DNA of 64,000 bases from Bagarius yarrelli (taxonomy: Eukaryota > Chordata > Actinopteri > Siluriformes > Sisoridae). The position numbers and the translations under genes were made by a program. The stretch is taken from contig VCAZ01000003.1 of NCBI GenBank assembly GCA_005784505.1, forward strand, positions 4,758,510-4,822,509, given 5' to 3'. The notes beneath the pieces are model-generated. The model did no database searches and had not been told where the DNA came from. It was given only the letters and a program-made list of their open reading frames with translations. Shown piece by piece: positions 45,311 to 56,902 of this stretch (position 1 is its first letter; every line of letters begins with the position of its first letter).

Positions 45311-45609
45311 GGATTATAGACATTGGAACTATAGACATTGTTTCAAATCAACTTGATAAAAATTCAAACAAAGGATTGATCTGCACTGTTTGTAGATTTA
45401 TTACAAACTAAGGACTGATCTATAATCATCTAATTGTTTTAGAGAATTAAAAATGTAAGGGCTTTTGTCCTGTGGGAATTTCAGTAAAGCACAATAATTT
45501 CAAGTTCTATTCGATTCATTTCTGACAACTCGTTATTAATCCTAAAGAGAATTCATTTCGTTTAATTGAAATGAATCAGATCAATAGATTTGTAAAGATT
45601 TTTTCCTCA

Positions 45610-45767
45610 CACCATCTATCTATCCAGCTACCCCTCAATCCATCCATCCATCCAATCAGGGCCACAAGAATCTGCAGGAGTCTATCCCATGCTGTCACTG
45701 GGTGAAAGGCAGGGGGACATCCTGGACAGGTTGCCAGTCCATCAAAGGGCCACATACAGACAAACAA

Positions 45768-45805
<38 letters not shown>

Positions 45806-45976
45806 CTATAGACAATTTAGAATCACCAATCAATCTAACATGTTTTTGGACTGTGGAATGAAACCGAAGTACCCGGAGTAAACCCACATAAGCGGGGAAG
45901 ACCCCTGCAGGAGATACAAACCTGGGACCTTCTTGCTGTTGGGCTATAGTGCTAACCACAAAGCCACCATGCTGCC
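45610..45976 (-). mobile_element. HE1/DANA-like SINE with expanded internal (CA)n
   Basis: Reversed: 'ccatccatccatccaatcag', 'caggttgccagtccatcaaa', head 'aagccaccatgctgcc'. The 'gtgtgtgtggccctg' stretch of the family has expanded to (CA)n at 45769-45803. Confidence 0.82.
45769..45803 (+). repeat. (CA)n microsatellite inside SINE
   Basis: About 17 CA units born from the short GT-rich part of the HE1-like SINE body. Confidence 0.93.
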
Positions 45977-46799
45977 TTTTCCACACCATTTATACTGTAT
46001 TTACCAGCAATTAGTTTTATGCAGATTATAAAATTTTGAAAGGCTATAAATGGTCTTACAGCTAAGACAAGTGATTAAATTATCCCTGCTGTTATAAGAG
46101 CTAAAGGAGCTGATTAGCGAGACTTTAGAACTTCCCATAAGCAGTGAGAGACCCATTACAACAAAGTAGATAAAATATAGCGCAACCCGGCCCCAACTAG
46201 ATCAGTCCAAACCGAGCGCTTGAGCAAGACAGCTACAACACTAAAGGAGTACACACACCATCATCATCCTCATCTTTGTGTAGGAAAGTGACTAGATAAA
46301 AGTATGTAAATAACATCTAGGACATGTCTCCTAGAAGGCAAAATTGCAGATAAAAAAAATTTACCAACCACCCTTCTATTAGAGAGAATGGTGGTAGCAT
46401 CATGCTCTGGTGGTGTTTTTAGCAGGTGTAAATGGAAATATGGTTGATATTCAGGGTAAATATTTATAGTGCCAAATGCATGTAAATTAATTACCATGAT
46501 CCAGCCAACCAGCAAGGTGACATTTATGTTTAGACAGGACAAACTACATAAAAATTGCTTGAAAATTGCGTGATATTCATCTAATTTGGGAGACAATGCC
46601 AAAATTAGACAAAACATGCCAAAGTCACAGAAACTCTAACTTATTTGAACACATGACAAGGGTAACTGATTAACCAATTAACTGATCATTTATGTTTAAT
46701 TTTTTTTTTTTTAAAACATTCATAAACAGGCTAGAAAAAAACAGTTTTTAATGATGCAACATGGCAAAAAAACAAAAAATATTTTTGTGAACACAATAC
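45977..46799. other. Intron 5 segment, unique sequence
   Basis: AT-rich. A 115-codon minus-strand frame (46270-46617) lacks recognisable motifs and splice context. Confidence 0.4.
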
Positions 46800-46948
46800 A
46801 CATTTACAGCATTTGGCAGGCACTCTTATCCAGAGCGACTTACATTTATCTCATTTATACAACTGAGCAATTAGGGGTTAAGGGAATTGCCCAGGGGCCC
46901 AGCAGTGGTGGCTTGGTGGAGCTGGGAATCAAACCTAAAATCCTACAC
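46800..46948 (-). mobile_element. tRNA-derived SINE, head truncated
   Basis: Reversed: 'catttggcaggcactcttat', 'ggggttaagggaattgccca', 'ctgggaatcaaacctaaaat'; ends before the box-A part of the head. Confidence 0.83.
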
Positions 46949-47336
46949 TGTACAAAATGATCAGGATTTGTGGGTGTCGAGTGTTAACCTAGTAGTTTTT
47001 GAATGTGTTTATTAAACTCTAGGCATTTAGTCCTATTTTTAACCTGCAGGTGTCGCTGTCTACAAACTTTCACTTCCGTAATGTAAACCTACAAAAACAG
47101 TATGTAATTAAACTTGCACCTGCAAGCTGTTTTTGAGGTACACACTGTTCCACACATACGCACACACACACCTACGCACACTTTGCACAGACTAACACCC
47201 CGTGATGAAATTAGAGTTATTTGTCAGACATGAAGGCTGAAGCACAGACTCATTTGCGTTGGAAGAAGGCAGAAATTCAGGCTTTAATTTAACAGGTACC
47301 CACTGTGTTCTCTGTAAGGGTAATGAGCATTATCTA

Positions 47337-47341
<5 letters not shown>

Positions 47342-47367
<26 letters not shown>

Positions 47368-47368
47368 T
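47342..47368 (+). repeat. (TG)n microsatellite
   Basis: About 13 TG units in unique sequence. Flanked upstream by 'gggtaatgagcattatctaa', a homeodomain-site-rich stretch. Confidence 0.92.
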
Positions 47369-47722
47369 TGAGCTGGAGATGAATTTGATCAGCATAGCTG
47401 CGAGGAACGCCAACTCCATATGCTCATCCTATATCTGTTGTGTATTTATAGCTTGGTTAACAATCCTTTCTATGTGTAGCCAGATGACACCTTTTTCCTG
47501 AACGGGGATATTTTTACTCAGGCATGCCTTAGGAATTTCTTGCTGTAATATCTGTTCTATAAAAAAACTTATTTTAAACTATCTACATTTTTTTCCTCTA
47601 GCGTTTTATTCACATGCTTTTGCTTTATACAGTATTACATTCGGCCAACTTCACTGCAATTCTTTTTCTGATCTTCACCCATTCCCGTTTAGATAAAACT
47701 CTCCATTTTAATAGTAAAGCCA

Positions 47723-48082
47723 AATCAAGTCACCTTTATTTATGTAGCGCTTTTTAACATTAGAGATTGTGTCAAAGCAGCTTTACAGAATCACATGAAA
47801 TAAGGCAATACAGTAAACACTCACGGAAATAGTTTAATTTATATCTGTAAATTAATAGTCCACCACTAACCAAGTCAGAGAATAAAAACCAAAACTCCAT
47901 CGGTGACAAAATGGGGGAAAAAACCCTGAAAAAAAAAACAGGCTCACTCGGGGACCAGTTCTTTACTGACCAGACAAACCAGCAGGTTATTCCATGCCGC
48001 AGCAAAGTTTCTGTGGTCTTGTCCAAATAGCTTATTGTTTCTGTGCTAATCCACCAACTAGGCTGAATACAGACTGGATCCG
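47723..48082 (+). repeat. Interspersed repeat 'cacctttatttat', uninterrupted copy
   Basis: 'caagtcacctttatttatgt', 'caaagcagctttacagaatc', 'ctccatcggtgacaaaatgg', 'gctaatccaccaactaggct'. Provides the empty-site reference for the SINE insertion at 24127-24315. Confidence 0.82.
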
Positions 48083-48088
48083 GTAGTA

Positions 48089-48275
48089 CATTTACAGCAT
48101 TTGGCAGACATCCTTATCCAGAGCGACTTACATTTATTTTTTTTTATACAACTGAGCAATCGGGGGTCAAGGCACTTGCCCAGGCAACTTGGTGGTGGTG
48201 GGGGGGGGGATCAAACCTCGATCCTCCAGGTATCAGGCCAATCAACACTGTAACCACTGAGCCACCACTTCCCCC
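48089..48275 (-). mobile_element. tRNA-derived SINE (abundant family)
   Basis: Reversed, directly following the preceding repeat: 'catttggcagacatccttat', 'cacttgcccaggcaacttgg', 'ctgagccaccacttccccc'. Confidence 0.86.
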
Positions 48276-49769
48276 TGCCAGCCATGATAACTGTGCTTTC
48301 GAAATAGAAAAGAAACAAACTCATGTTAGCAACGATTTCATTCTTTTTATGATAGACAAGTACATTGTGTGTTATTGATGGTGTTCCCGGTTCCAGTTAA
48401 TCTGATTATTGCAGCCGAACAATCCTATTAACTTATTTGGATAGTAAAAATGTGTGTAATGTGTAAACCAGGTTAAAGAGATAGATCTTTAATCTAGTTA
48501 GTAAAATTAAAATGAATGTCCAGTCACAAGCATGATGCATTTCGTGTTAACTAGATAAGATTGTAGTGTCTTTGTAGAGCGGAAGTGAAACAGCATTAAC
48601 CTCCTTAAACAGATGAGGCAGTGTTTACATTGAGTTCCCAGGTGTTGGAAGAAACATGGACTAATCAAGATATACCACATTAAATGATGTTCTCTAGCGT
48701 CGCTCTGCATTTTCACACTTCTGATTATTCGCACCTTTTTTTCTGCCCAGCAGCTCTAAATATAGACCAGAACGTCAATCATGTATTTTTAAGAGCTAAT
48801 GATTGCATTTGGAGTCATTCGTTGTCCTGAACACAGATTCATCTATCCTATATTATTTATGCTTTTGTATAAGGCCGTTATAATTACATGAAATTGCATT
48901 AAATTCCATAAAGGGAATAAAACAATTTGGCGCATGATTAAATTAAAGGATAATTGAGATTAATGTGAAACTTTTTTATATTACAACACCCCATAATTTA
49001 AATGAGCATTTTTTAATGGGAGACTAAAAACATAAAGCATATAATTAATATATTTTTATTTTTATGTTTAGTATTAACAGGAATGCACCAGGCTTCAATA
49101 CTTTTCAGAAATACAGTAAATAAACGGCAAATCTTTAAGATTTTCTGACATGATTTTTTACTTCAGACTAAAGAAGCGACTTATAACCTCAAATAATAAA
49201 TAGATAATAAATAAATAAATGTAAAAAAGAAAACAAATAATTTAAAAATTGAAGTATATTATCCTCGTTAAGCATTAATGTAAAGACTAAACAGTCACAA
49301 AGTTTCAGTCACAACCTGCGGAAAAGCTTATATGTATTTCCCTTAATATCTCTACCAACAAAACCCTATAATGAACTTGTCATGTGATTATTTTTCATAT
49401 GAAAGATTTTAAAATGTTTTTTTCAGTGAAGAAAAGTAACTTTATGTCATGTAATTTATTTAAATGAACAATTGTTAGAACGGCCAGGTCTGTGTCTGTC
49501 TGTTAGCTCTCACCACTTAGCATGCACAGAAAGAGCAAGTGTGACAGCAGAAATGTGCAAAGAATGTGTGTTCAAAGTGTGAGCTAATGAACAATATCCA
49601 CACATGCCCACACGCATAATAAATATGCGTAATAAATATACGCTTGTGTACACGACTAATGGTGACAAGGGAATAACCTGTAATGTCCTTGTTGTAAATT
49701 ACTTCTGTGGTAAAAGAAATCTGATCAGACTGGACTGGGTTTTGACTGACACCCCTTTAAGAACATTTA
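48276..49769. other. Intron 5 segment, unique sequence
   Basis: AT-rich. No recognised feature apart from short A/T-rich simple stretches near 49.2 kb. Confidence 0.5.
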
Positions 49770-50183
49770 CACTATAATGCCAAAAGTTTGTGGACACCTG
49801 ACCATCACAAACATATGTCATTATGAACATCTTATTTCAGATTTATTCTCTGTTTTGCTTTTCAATTAAGTTCCACCCTTCTAGTATGGCTTTCCACTAC
49901 AATCTGGAGCTTAAATGTGAGATATTCCAGCCATTAACATCAGTCGAGAAGGTCTGTGGTGCAGTCGGTTTTTCAGCTCATTCCAAAGTTTTTGTGCACA
50001 GGGTTATTGTGATGCTGGAAGAGTGTTTGGGTAAGTTGCACTGAAGGAATAATGTAATTCTATAACCTACAAAGACATTCTAGACAACTGCATGATTCCA
50101 AATTTGTAGCAACATTTTGGAGATGAACCACATACAGTATGCATCTGATGTTCCGGTGTCCACAAACTTTTGGCAATATAGCG
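49770..50183. mobile_element. Tc1-derived non-autonomous element (about 414 bp)
   Basis: Termini 'actataatgccaaaagtttg' and 'aacttttggcaatatagcg' are near-perfect inverted repeats (about 29 bp, three mismatches). The interior carries 'cgagaaggtctgtggtgcag' and 'gcacagggttattgtgatgc'. Sister of 33979-34410. Confidence 0.82.
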
Positions 50184-52518
50184 TGGATAAAGAATAGTCA
50201 GTAACTGCCACTTGTAACTGTTGGTATTTGTTTCCCTGGTTAATTTTTGGACCTTTTTTTTTTACATTTTTTGCTTATACCTTTCTTCAAATGTGAATTT
50301 ATCTCTTGGTCTCATCCCAAACCTTCTGGAATTCGCTGCCCCAGTGTGTAGTATGTGTGTGTTTGTATTTTTGTTTGAACTATAGTAAAACAGTAGATAA
50401 CAGTAGATAATATGTCTTAATGACGTATTAACAGGTCTCCTGTTTCTTTTTCAGCTTTTTTTTATTTTCAATTCAACATGTGTCGAAAACCAACACAACA
50501 ACTTTTATCTGTTTTTTTAAAGTTCAGAAATCAAAGTTGTAAACATTAGTCCAATCAATAGTCAATTCAGGTCAATAGTCTTCATCTCAACTTTTCACCA
50601 TTTTCTTCCTATTTATCTGTGTTTCTTTGTCAGAGTAAGCTGCAGAAGCATGAATAATGCTGTGCTGTCTAATGTCTCGGGGAGAAGTGCTGAGTTGCAG
50701 TCGCTTGCCCTTGCCCCAGGCGTTTTGTCGTCAGGTGGCATAATGAGTGTACTCTTTAAAGCTTGACCTTTTCTGTTCTGAAATGTCTCTCATGATAAAG
50801 CTGGATTTTCAATACGTCAGTTAATTTTTTAAAGAGACAGATCAAAATGCTGTTAGTTTAAATTCCTAATGACATTAGGACATATTGTCTTTTTATTTAA
50901 CTTTTTTTTTATTCATAAGTTTATAATGCACTGTTTGACACAAAAACAATTAGCTGACTTCAGCAGAGCGGATGTAGATATAATCACACACTGTACACTC
51001 TGGCACAACTAGTCCAGCCCAACTAGTGCAGACATGGCCATAGCTATGTTTGTATCAGTTCTGTAGAGAGTACACCAAGATGGTGTTAGACTATTGCTGA
51101 CCTGAGAATGGTTCTCTGACCTTATAGTTGGTCTTCCCTTCCCAGATCTTCTTCTGCAAGCTGGGAGGCCCTGGTGCACCCCCATCCAATTTTTTTGACC
51201 GAGTTTGTTGAAACCATACCCCAACGAATATACTCTATGCCCTAAAATGGAACCTATTTGTTTTATGGGGCAGACACAATCAACAGGACCCAGTTAACTG
51301 CCCGGTTGGTTCAATTCTGAAAATCCTGCAGGAACCTTTCTCTGCAGTGCTAGCACCCGCCACCCCGAAGGTATGCATGGCTGACATGCATTCAGTAACC
51401 TTTGGGTGATAAATTGGTGGGCAGAGACACACTTAAAACATGTTTCTTCGTGGCACAAGGAGCCTGCACAGCAACTGAGGTTCCTGTCATGGTTTAGTCT
51501 GCTCAAATAATCATGATCAAATAACTGCGACTCGGCAATAATTATTGTTACAGGTAGTTTCTGTCACAAATGACAGCCAGGACCCGGTATGTGATTGATG
51601 GTTTGACACAAACGAGCTGGGCGAAGAGATGCTTGCTTGCTTATGCCCTATATCAATTTCTTTTAGCAATAATGCATGAACGTAATTTGGAAAAGCTGTG
51701 CAAAATCTCCAACAGTGCAAACACTGCCCTGTCTGTCCTACTGCAACATGTATGCTTGTCTGTTAAGCCCTGAACATTCCCAGAATTACAGAAGAGCAAA
51801 AGTGCTGGTTCATAATCCATTTCAGTGTTCACCTCTCATCTAATACCGAGCCTATTTCTATTCCTGTTCATGTGCAAATTAAATTTTAAATTCATAACAC
51901 ATTCATTTATGCCATCTCTTCATTCATATCTAATATTAGCATCTGATCATGTGCGTCTGGATCCCCTGGCTAGGTGCTAAAGCCTTTCTTTTTTTTTACT
52001 GGGAGAAATCCTCCTTCAATTAAATTTAGTATCAGTCCCAAGGGGATCATTGGGAAGCAAATGAAAAGATTAAGATTTTCTGCTGGGCTGAACTGTATGA
52101 CAATTTAAAGAGGACATGAAGCTGATGCTAATCCCAGCTTTGGTAAACTTCAGCTACTGCTGACCAGGAAACATAATAATAAATCTATACAAATGATTTT
52201 AAAGCTTAACCAGTTTAACAACAAACATGACTGAATAATGAAAATTTGAACCATTACTGAATAGTATATTAATATAGATAAGATTTTAATAACAGCGTTT
52301 TAAATTGCTGCTCTTGAATGGTTGCATAAATGCATGTACACAAACTTCAAGACAGGATCCACTACTGAAGCTGTGCTGGTTTAAAAAAAAAAAAAAAAAG
52401 GCTAGGCCATATAAAACATTTTTTTTGGTAAAATGTGGTAATTTTCTATATCAGGCATATTGTTATCTTCTAGTTACATTTATAAATTAAATAACCCATT
52501 GAAATGTAATTTAATTAA
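50184..52518. other. Intron 5 segment with one GC-richer patch
   Basis: Mostly AT-rich. 51000-51510 is GC-richer and has short frames on the minus strand (51009-51224, 51294-51506) without identifiable domains; it could be an old retroelement piece. Confidence 0.4.
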
Positions 52519-52702
52519 AGTGGTAGTGCAGTGGTTAAGGTGTTCGACTGCTAATTAGAGGATCGGGTTTTGATTCCCAGCACAGCCAACTTACCACCGA
52601 TGGGCCCCTGAGTAAAACCCTTAACCTCAACTGCCCAGTTGTATAAAAGAGATAGATGTAAGTCGCTTTGGATAAGGGTTTCTGCCAAATGCTGTAAATG
52701 TA
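52519..52702 (+). mobile_element. tRNA-derived SINE (abundant family)
   Basis: 'agtggtagtgcagtggttaa' through 'gggtttctgccaaatgctgt'. Near full length. Confidence 0.88.
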
Positions 52703-52760
52703 ATACCTGTCGGTGGGATTGTCCTGCTGGTTGTACATTGCTGACATATATAATATAGTG

Positions 52761-52888
52761 CTTAATTTGCTCCGGGTGTCCTGCGTTCGAGTCCTGGCTT
52801 GTAGATCTTTCCTGATCCTGTCCCCTTTTCTGTCTCTTGCATGTCTTATCTTGTCTATAATGAAAAATATTAAAATGAAAATAAAGCA
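52761..52888 (+). mobile_element. Second tRNA-SINE family member
   Basis: 'gcgttcgagtcctggcttgt' (B-box-like), 'tttcctgatcctgtcccctt' and a terminal 'aaaataaagcata'. Matches the copy at 14176-14320. Confidence 0.65.
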
Positions 52889-53519
52889 TAATATCCTTAG
52901 GACAAAATCTAAAAGTATTATATTGTCACCCTAAATACATTTTTTTATATTATCCTCTTAAAATTCTAAACCTTTTTTTTTAAATCGCTTTATTAGATTT
53001 TAATTTAATATATAAAGTCATTTTTAGGCATTAAGTAACTTTCACGACAAAAAAGATACTGTTTTGCTGAAAATTTTCTTTCTGTCTAGTGTTATTTTTG
53101 TCATGTCGCCCACTCGACTTTACAAACTAGAGTCACTGAAATACGGCCAATTTTTTGGCTGCCCAGCACTGCTACAGCATTTCCCAGCGCTTGGTTTAAT
53201 CTGCTAAAATATGTCGCCGATTCCACACACACCTGAACCCTGACCACCAGGTAACACACCTGGTCTTGGCAAAGGTTACATTAAGGGAAAATATCCATGA
53301 GGCCAGGTTATTTTAAGATATTTTTCTGAACATGCTTACAATTATAGTCGTTGAATTGAACAACATTTTGAACACCTAGTGTTACTTTTGTGTTAATATT
53401 TGCAGGTGGAACACATTGTGCATTTTTTTTTACTCTAGCACATTGAGCATTAAAGTCTTCCTGTGTAGTCCACAATCTCCCCCTCTCAGTTTCAGAGTTT
53501 AAATTTAGACAAGAGAGGT

Positions 53520-53522
<3 letters not shown>

Positions 53523-53554
<32 letters not shown>
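53523..53554 (+). repeat. (TC)16 microsatellite
   Basis: Pure TC run; yields a spurious Arg/Glu-repeat frame on the minus strand. Confidence 0.95.
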
Positions 53555-53558
<4 letters not shown>

Positions 53559-54910
53559 GTAGCTAGGCAACCCAGGCCTGGCTATTGTGTAAGTGCTCCA
53601 GCAGGCTGTATCGCTTCTGTGTTTTGTCGAGATCTCTGTAGAGAATTCACAATTCTAAATAAGCCCCTGTTAGAATAAGAGAATGCCATAGAATAGTTTA
53701 AATAAATAAATAAGATGTATAAATGTACGTAAATGTTTTATTTTGATAATGCATTTATGCAGAACCCACAGACTGGCTGACTCACAGACCCCTCCAGGCT
53801 TTGTTGTTTTGCTGATTATAGCAGCATTAATGGCTGAATAGATGACCTGTGGTAGTCTGGCTGTAAAGAAACCCAACACTCTGGACATGTTCAGCTGAAC
53901 AGGACATGCCAGCTACTATTGAGGCTGAGTAATAGCTTAGCTGGGTTAGAGAGAGAGAGAAAGATAGAAAAGGAGAGGAAAGCAGGTGACTCCACTTTAC
54001 TTCAAGTAATTAAAGCTGCAATTATTTTTAAGGCTGAGAATTTAGAGAAAGGAAAAACTGTACTGTATAAACGTGTGCCCATTTTCCTTATGTACACCCG
54101 TGTTTTTGTAATATTATAATGCGTTTTTGTTTGTGTTGCACTGAATTGCAGCTACATTTGGTCTTTAATTTAATATTTAGTTATTTCTTTTTCCTAAGCA
54201 AAGTTTCAGTTGTTTTGTAGGCTATACAGAGGGAAAACACTCTTAAGAGAAGACCTTAGTCCACTATGCACACACAATCACATACTCGTTCATACCAGGG
54301 TCGGACCGAGCCTTTACCAAGCCCTAAGCGAAATTTTATTTGGTGCCCCCTCAGTGCCACCAATATGACAAATTGATGTTAAACCCTAATTATTTGCTAT
54401 ATATTTATAAATCTAACACACCCATTATCCTTTTTATTTGTTGTGTCTGTGTTGCTTACATCATACCGATGTCAAAGGATTTTTTTATTGTAACAGTAGC
54501 AAACCCACTAGAGTGATCCGGTGTTTATTTAAACTTGCAGTAATAATGTCTTTCTCAATGTGCTGTACTGAAAAGTAGCTAAATAAACCAGCTGACAGTA
54601 CAGCCTAGTTAAGTTTACATTCATTTATTTTGCTGGTTTCTCTTTCTGCTTTTTCTTTTCTTTTCTCTTTTCTTTTGATTTGTCTTTTTGGTGATATCAA
54701 TGAGAGTTTTGCTGCCAGTGCCACTGATTCTTCAATCCTAACTTTAACATCATTAACGTTAATCAGTCACACTTTGGCTGTGCATACATCCTGCGTCCTT
54801 TTATCATTATATTGTTTTTTTTTTATTCTTTTTTAAAATATACCTGTTTTTGTCTTATAAAGCTGTGAACTTTTTTGATCCACATCAAGTGTTATATACA
54901 GTGTATATTT
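53555..54910. other. Intron 5 segment, mainly unique sequence
   Basis: A short fragment near 54298-54370 ('cagggtcggaccgagccttt') resembles a dispersed repeat. Nothing else recognised. Confidence 0.45.
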
Positions 54911-55090
54911 AGCGGTTAAGGAGTTGGACTACCAATTGGAGGATAAGGGTTCAATTCCCAGCACCACCAAGTTGCCACCGCTGGCCCCTGAGCAAGGCCT
55001 TTAACCCCCAATTGCTCAGATGTATGAAAGAGTTTACTGTATGTAAGTCGCTCTGGATAAGAGCATCTGATAAATGTTGTAAATGTAAAT
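54911..55090 (+). mobile_element. tRNA-derived SINE (abundant family)
   Basis: 'agcggttaaggagttggact', 'cagcaccaccaagttgccac', 'gtaagtcgctctggataaga'. The first ~15 bp of the head are missing. Confidence 0.86.
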
Positions 55091-55704
55091 GAAATGATTT
55101 TTCATGTGAAAATAAATTTGATCTCCACCAGGCTTGTAAAAAGGTGGGGAAAAAGGTTCTCTTATAGACCAGTATAGAAAAGTAAACACCATATAGGTGT
55201 CTATAGTGTTGTGTACCATACACACATTGTACCATATACACATTGTACCAGACGCTTGTGCTCTCTGTAGTGTTCTTTATTGACCTTTACAATTTGTGTG
55301 AGTGTGTGCATGCATGCTAGATTTTTGGGTCTGCTTCTGCCCACAGACCCCGAGGGTAGAGACAGCACCCTCTATAAGCCCCTGTGTCCTTCCTAGCATC
55401 ACACACACACACACACAAGCAGCTGTCACCGAGAATTCTCAATGAACCAGAGAAACTTCCCTTAAGCTCGACACAAACAATAGTTAAAAAGCACACACAG
55501 CATATTGTGTAATACAAACCTGGAATTGAGCGATTTTACTTCTGATTTTTAATTTAGGTTTGTTTAATAAATTTGTTTAATAAGGTCGTGTTGTGGGACA
55601 CTGTGGCTTATTTACGTATTTAAAACCTGAGGTACAGCTGTTACTATATTAGCATAAGTAAACACAAAACAAACCTCTAGACAATATTCTCTTTTTTTTT
55701 GTTT

Positions 55705-55730
55705 CACACACACACACACACACACACACA
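55705..55730 (+). repeat. (CA)13 microsatellite
   Basis: Pure CA run. Confidence 0.93.
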
Positions 55731-56059
55731 GCTAAAATAAGAAAGAGGAATCTATTTCTATTGATATTTCCAACTGTGTGTGTTTGCACCATGGCACCAT
55801 GTACTCCGCTGCTCACTGCACTGTCACTCCGTAACATGTAAAAAGCCATCGATCGATGCATAGGCTAAATCGTAGTCTGTAGTTTAAACTAATTGGTAAA
55901 CTAAGATTAAAGGTTAGAAATGGGAAATGTTGGAATCTTCTTCTGCTTCAGTAAACATGGAATTGTCTTAAAACCATCCTTCGCTTCTTCTTAAATAATT
56001 CCCCAGCGCAGCATGCCACACTTGCAAGACTTTTTTTCTGTCTTAGCAATCACTTTGCC

Positions 56060-56200
56060 GAACATGTTCTCTCTTCCTCTCTCTTTCACTCTCTGTCTCT
56101 CTCTCCTTCTCTGTCAGTCTTTCTTTCTCTCTCTCACACACACAAACGCCCCCACGCACACCCTTTTTCTCTCTCTCTCTCTCTATCTCTCTCTGAAGCT
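56060..56200 (+). repeat. CT-rich low-complexity tract upstream of candidate exon
   Basis: Interrupted CT/TCTC blocks with one CACACA island. It lies 0.55-0.7 kb before the ATG at 56762. Confidence 0.85.
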
Positions 56201-56462
56201 GAATCTCTGTTGAATCCTCAACCCCCCCAACATCCCTGTTTCACTAATGTGAAGAGGCTCCTGTTGCTGTCCAGCCACTTTCCTGTACATTGCTTCACAT
56301 CCACACGCACAGATCAGCCTAGCTCTCCTCCTTTCAGCTTGTGTGAATTATTTATCTCCGGCTTAGCGCTAGAGAATCATAAGAAGAAACTCATTGAGAA
56401 AATCAAACAGATAAGCAGCAGCTGGAGAACCGGAGGATCTGCCAGAAAAGAAACGAGCCTCT

Positions 56463-56761
56463 GAGCTTTATAAGCTCTCTCAACTGGAAGCAGTTGAAGA
56501 CGAACGCGTGGAAATAACAGTCCTCTTGAGCATTCATTTTGTCCGAGTAAGAAGAGAAAGCAAGTTTGATGAGAGGAGACACCCCGGGTATGGGTTGACC
56601 CTTTTCTGAGGAGTCTAAGGGATGTGGTGGGATTGGTCGGCTGTGGTGTTTGTGATAAGCTTTAGCTGGAGCACCTTGCGGGAGGTGTTTGTGGCGGTGG
56701 TGGCGACTGCTGGAAAGCCGGCGAGCGGCGGTGGTGGCAGCCCGATGAGGTGCTGAGGATC
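56463..56761 (+). promoter_or_regulatory. Putative core promoter and 5' UTR of candidate exon
   Basis: A TATA-like TTTATAAG (TATAAG at 56469-56474) sits inside the palindrome GAGCTT-TAT-AAGCTC (56463-56477). The following ~290 bp are GC-rich for this window, with GGT/GGC words. An in-frame stop (TAG, 56663) precedes the ATG. Two short uORFs are present: one from 56569, and a 3-codon one at 56745-56756 ending 5 bp before the main ATG. No transcript evidence is available. Confidence 0.35.
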
Positions 56762-56902
56762 ATGGTCGTTTCTTTGGTGCTGAAGCTTCTGACCGAGCTG
56801 CTCCAGTGCTCTGCTTCCATGCCACTCTGCGAGCCTGGCACCACCAGCTGCTTCTGCTGGGAACACAGCACTGCCCCGCAGCTGTCTTCCGAAGGGAGAG
56901 AG
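56762..56902 (+). CDS. Candidate third alternative first exon of kcnh2 (uncertain)
   Basis: A 47-codon frame starting MVVSLVLKLLTELLQCSASM and ending LSSEGRE, followed by GAG|GTGTGT with the GT at 56903 in phase 0. The start has an excellent context (A at -3, G at +4). The phase equals that of exon 5 and the ERG1b exon, so splicing to exon 6 would keep the frame and yield another PAS-less channel. The peptide is hydrophobic at first and then Cys-rich (five Cys). I recognise no homologue. It could instead be the first exon of an unrelated + strand gene, or not coding at all. The frame continues 17 codons past the donor to a TAA. Confidence 0.4.

Noticed and set aside
45576..45989. 137-codon minus-strand frame
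   Set aside because: It is the translation of an HE1-like SINE with a (CA)n run; SINEs do not encode protein.
53308..53556. RERERE-rich minus-strand frame
   Set aside because: Product of the (TC)16 microsatellite.
56615..56871. Two minus-strand frames over the candidate third first exon
   Set aside because: No splice signals or motifs. The + strand start context, upstream stop and phase-0 donor are a better explanation, though neither strand is proven.
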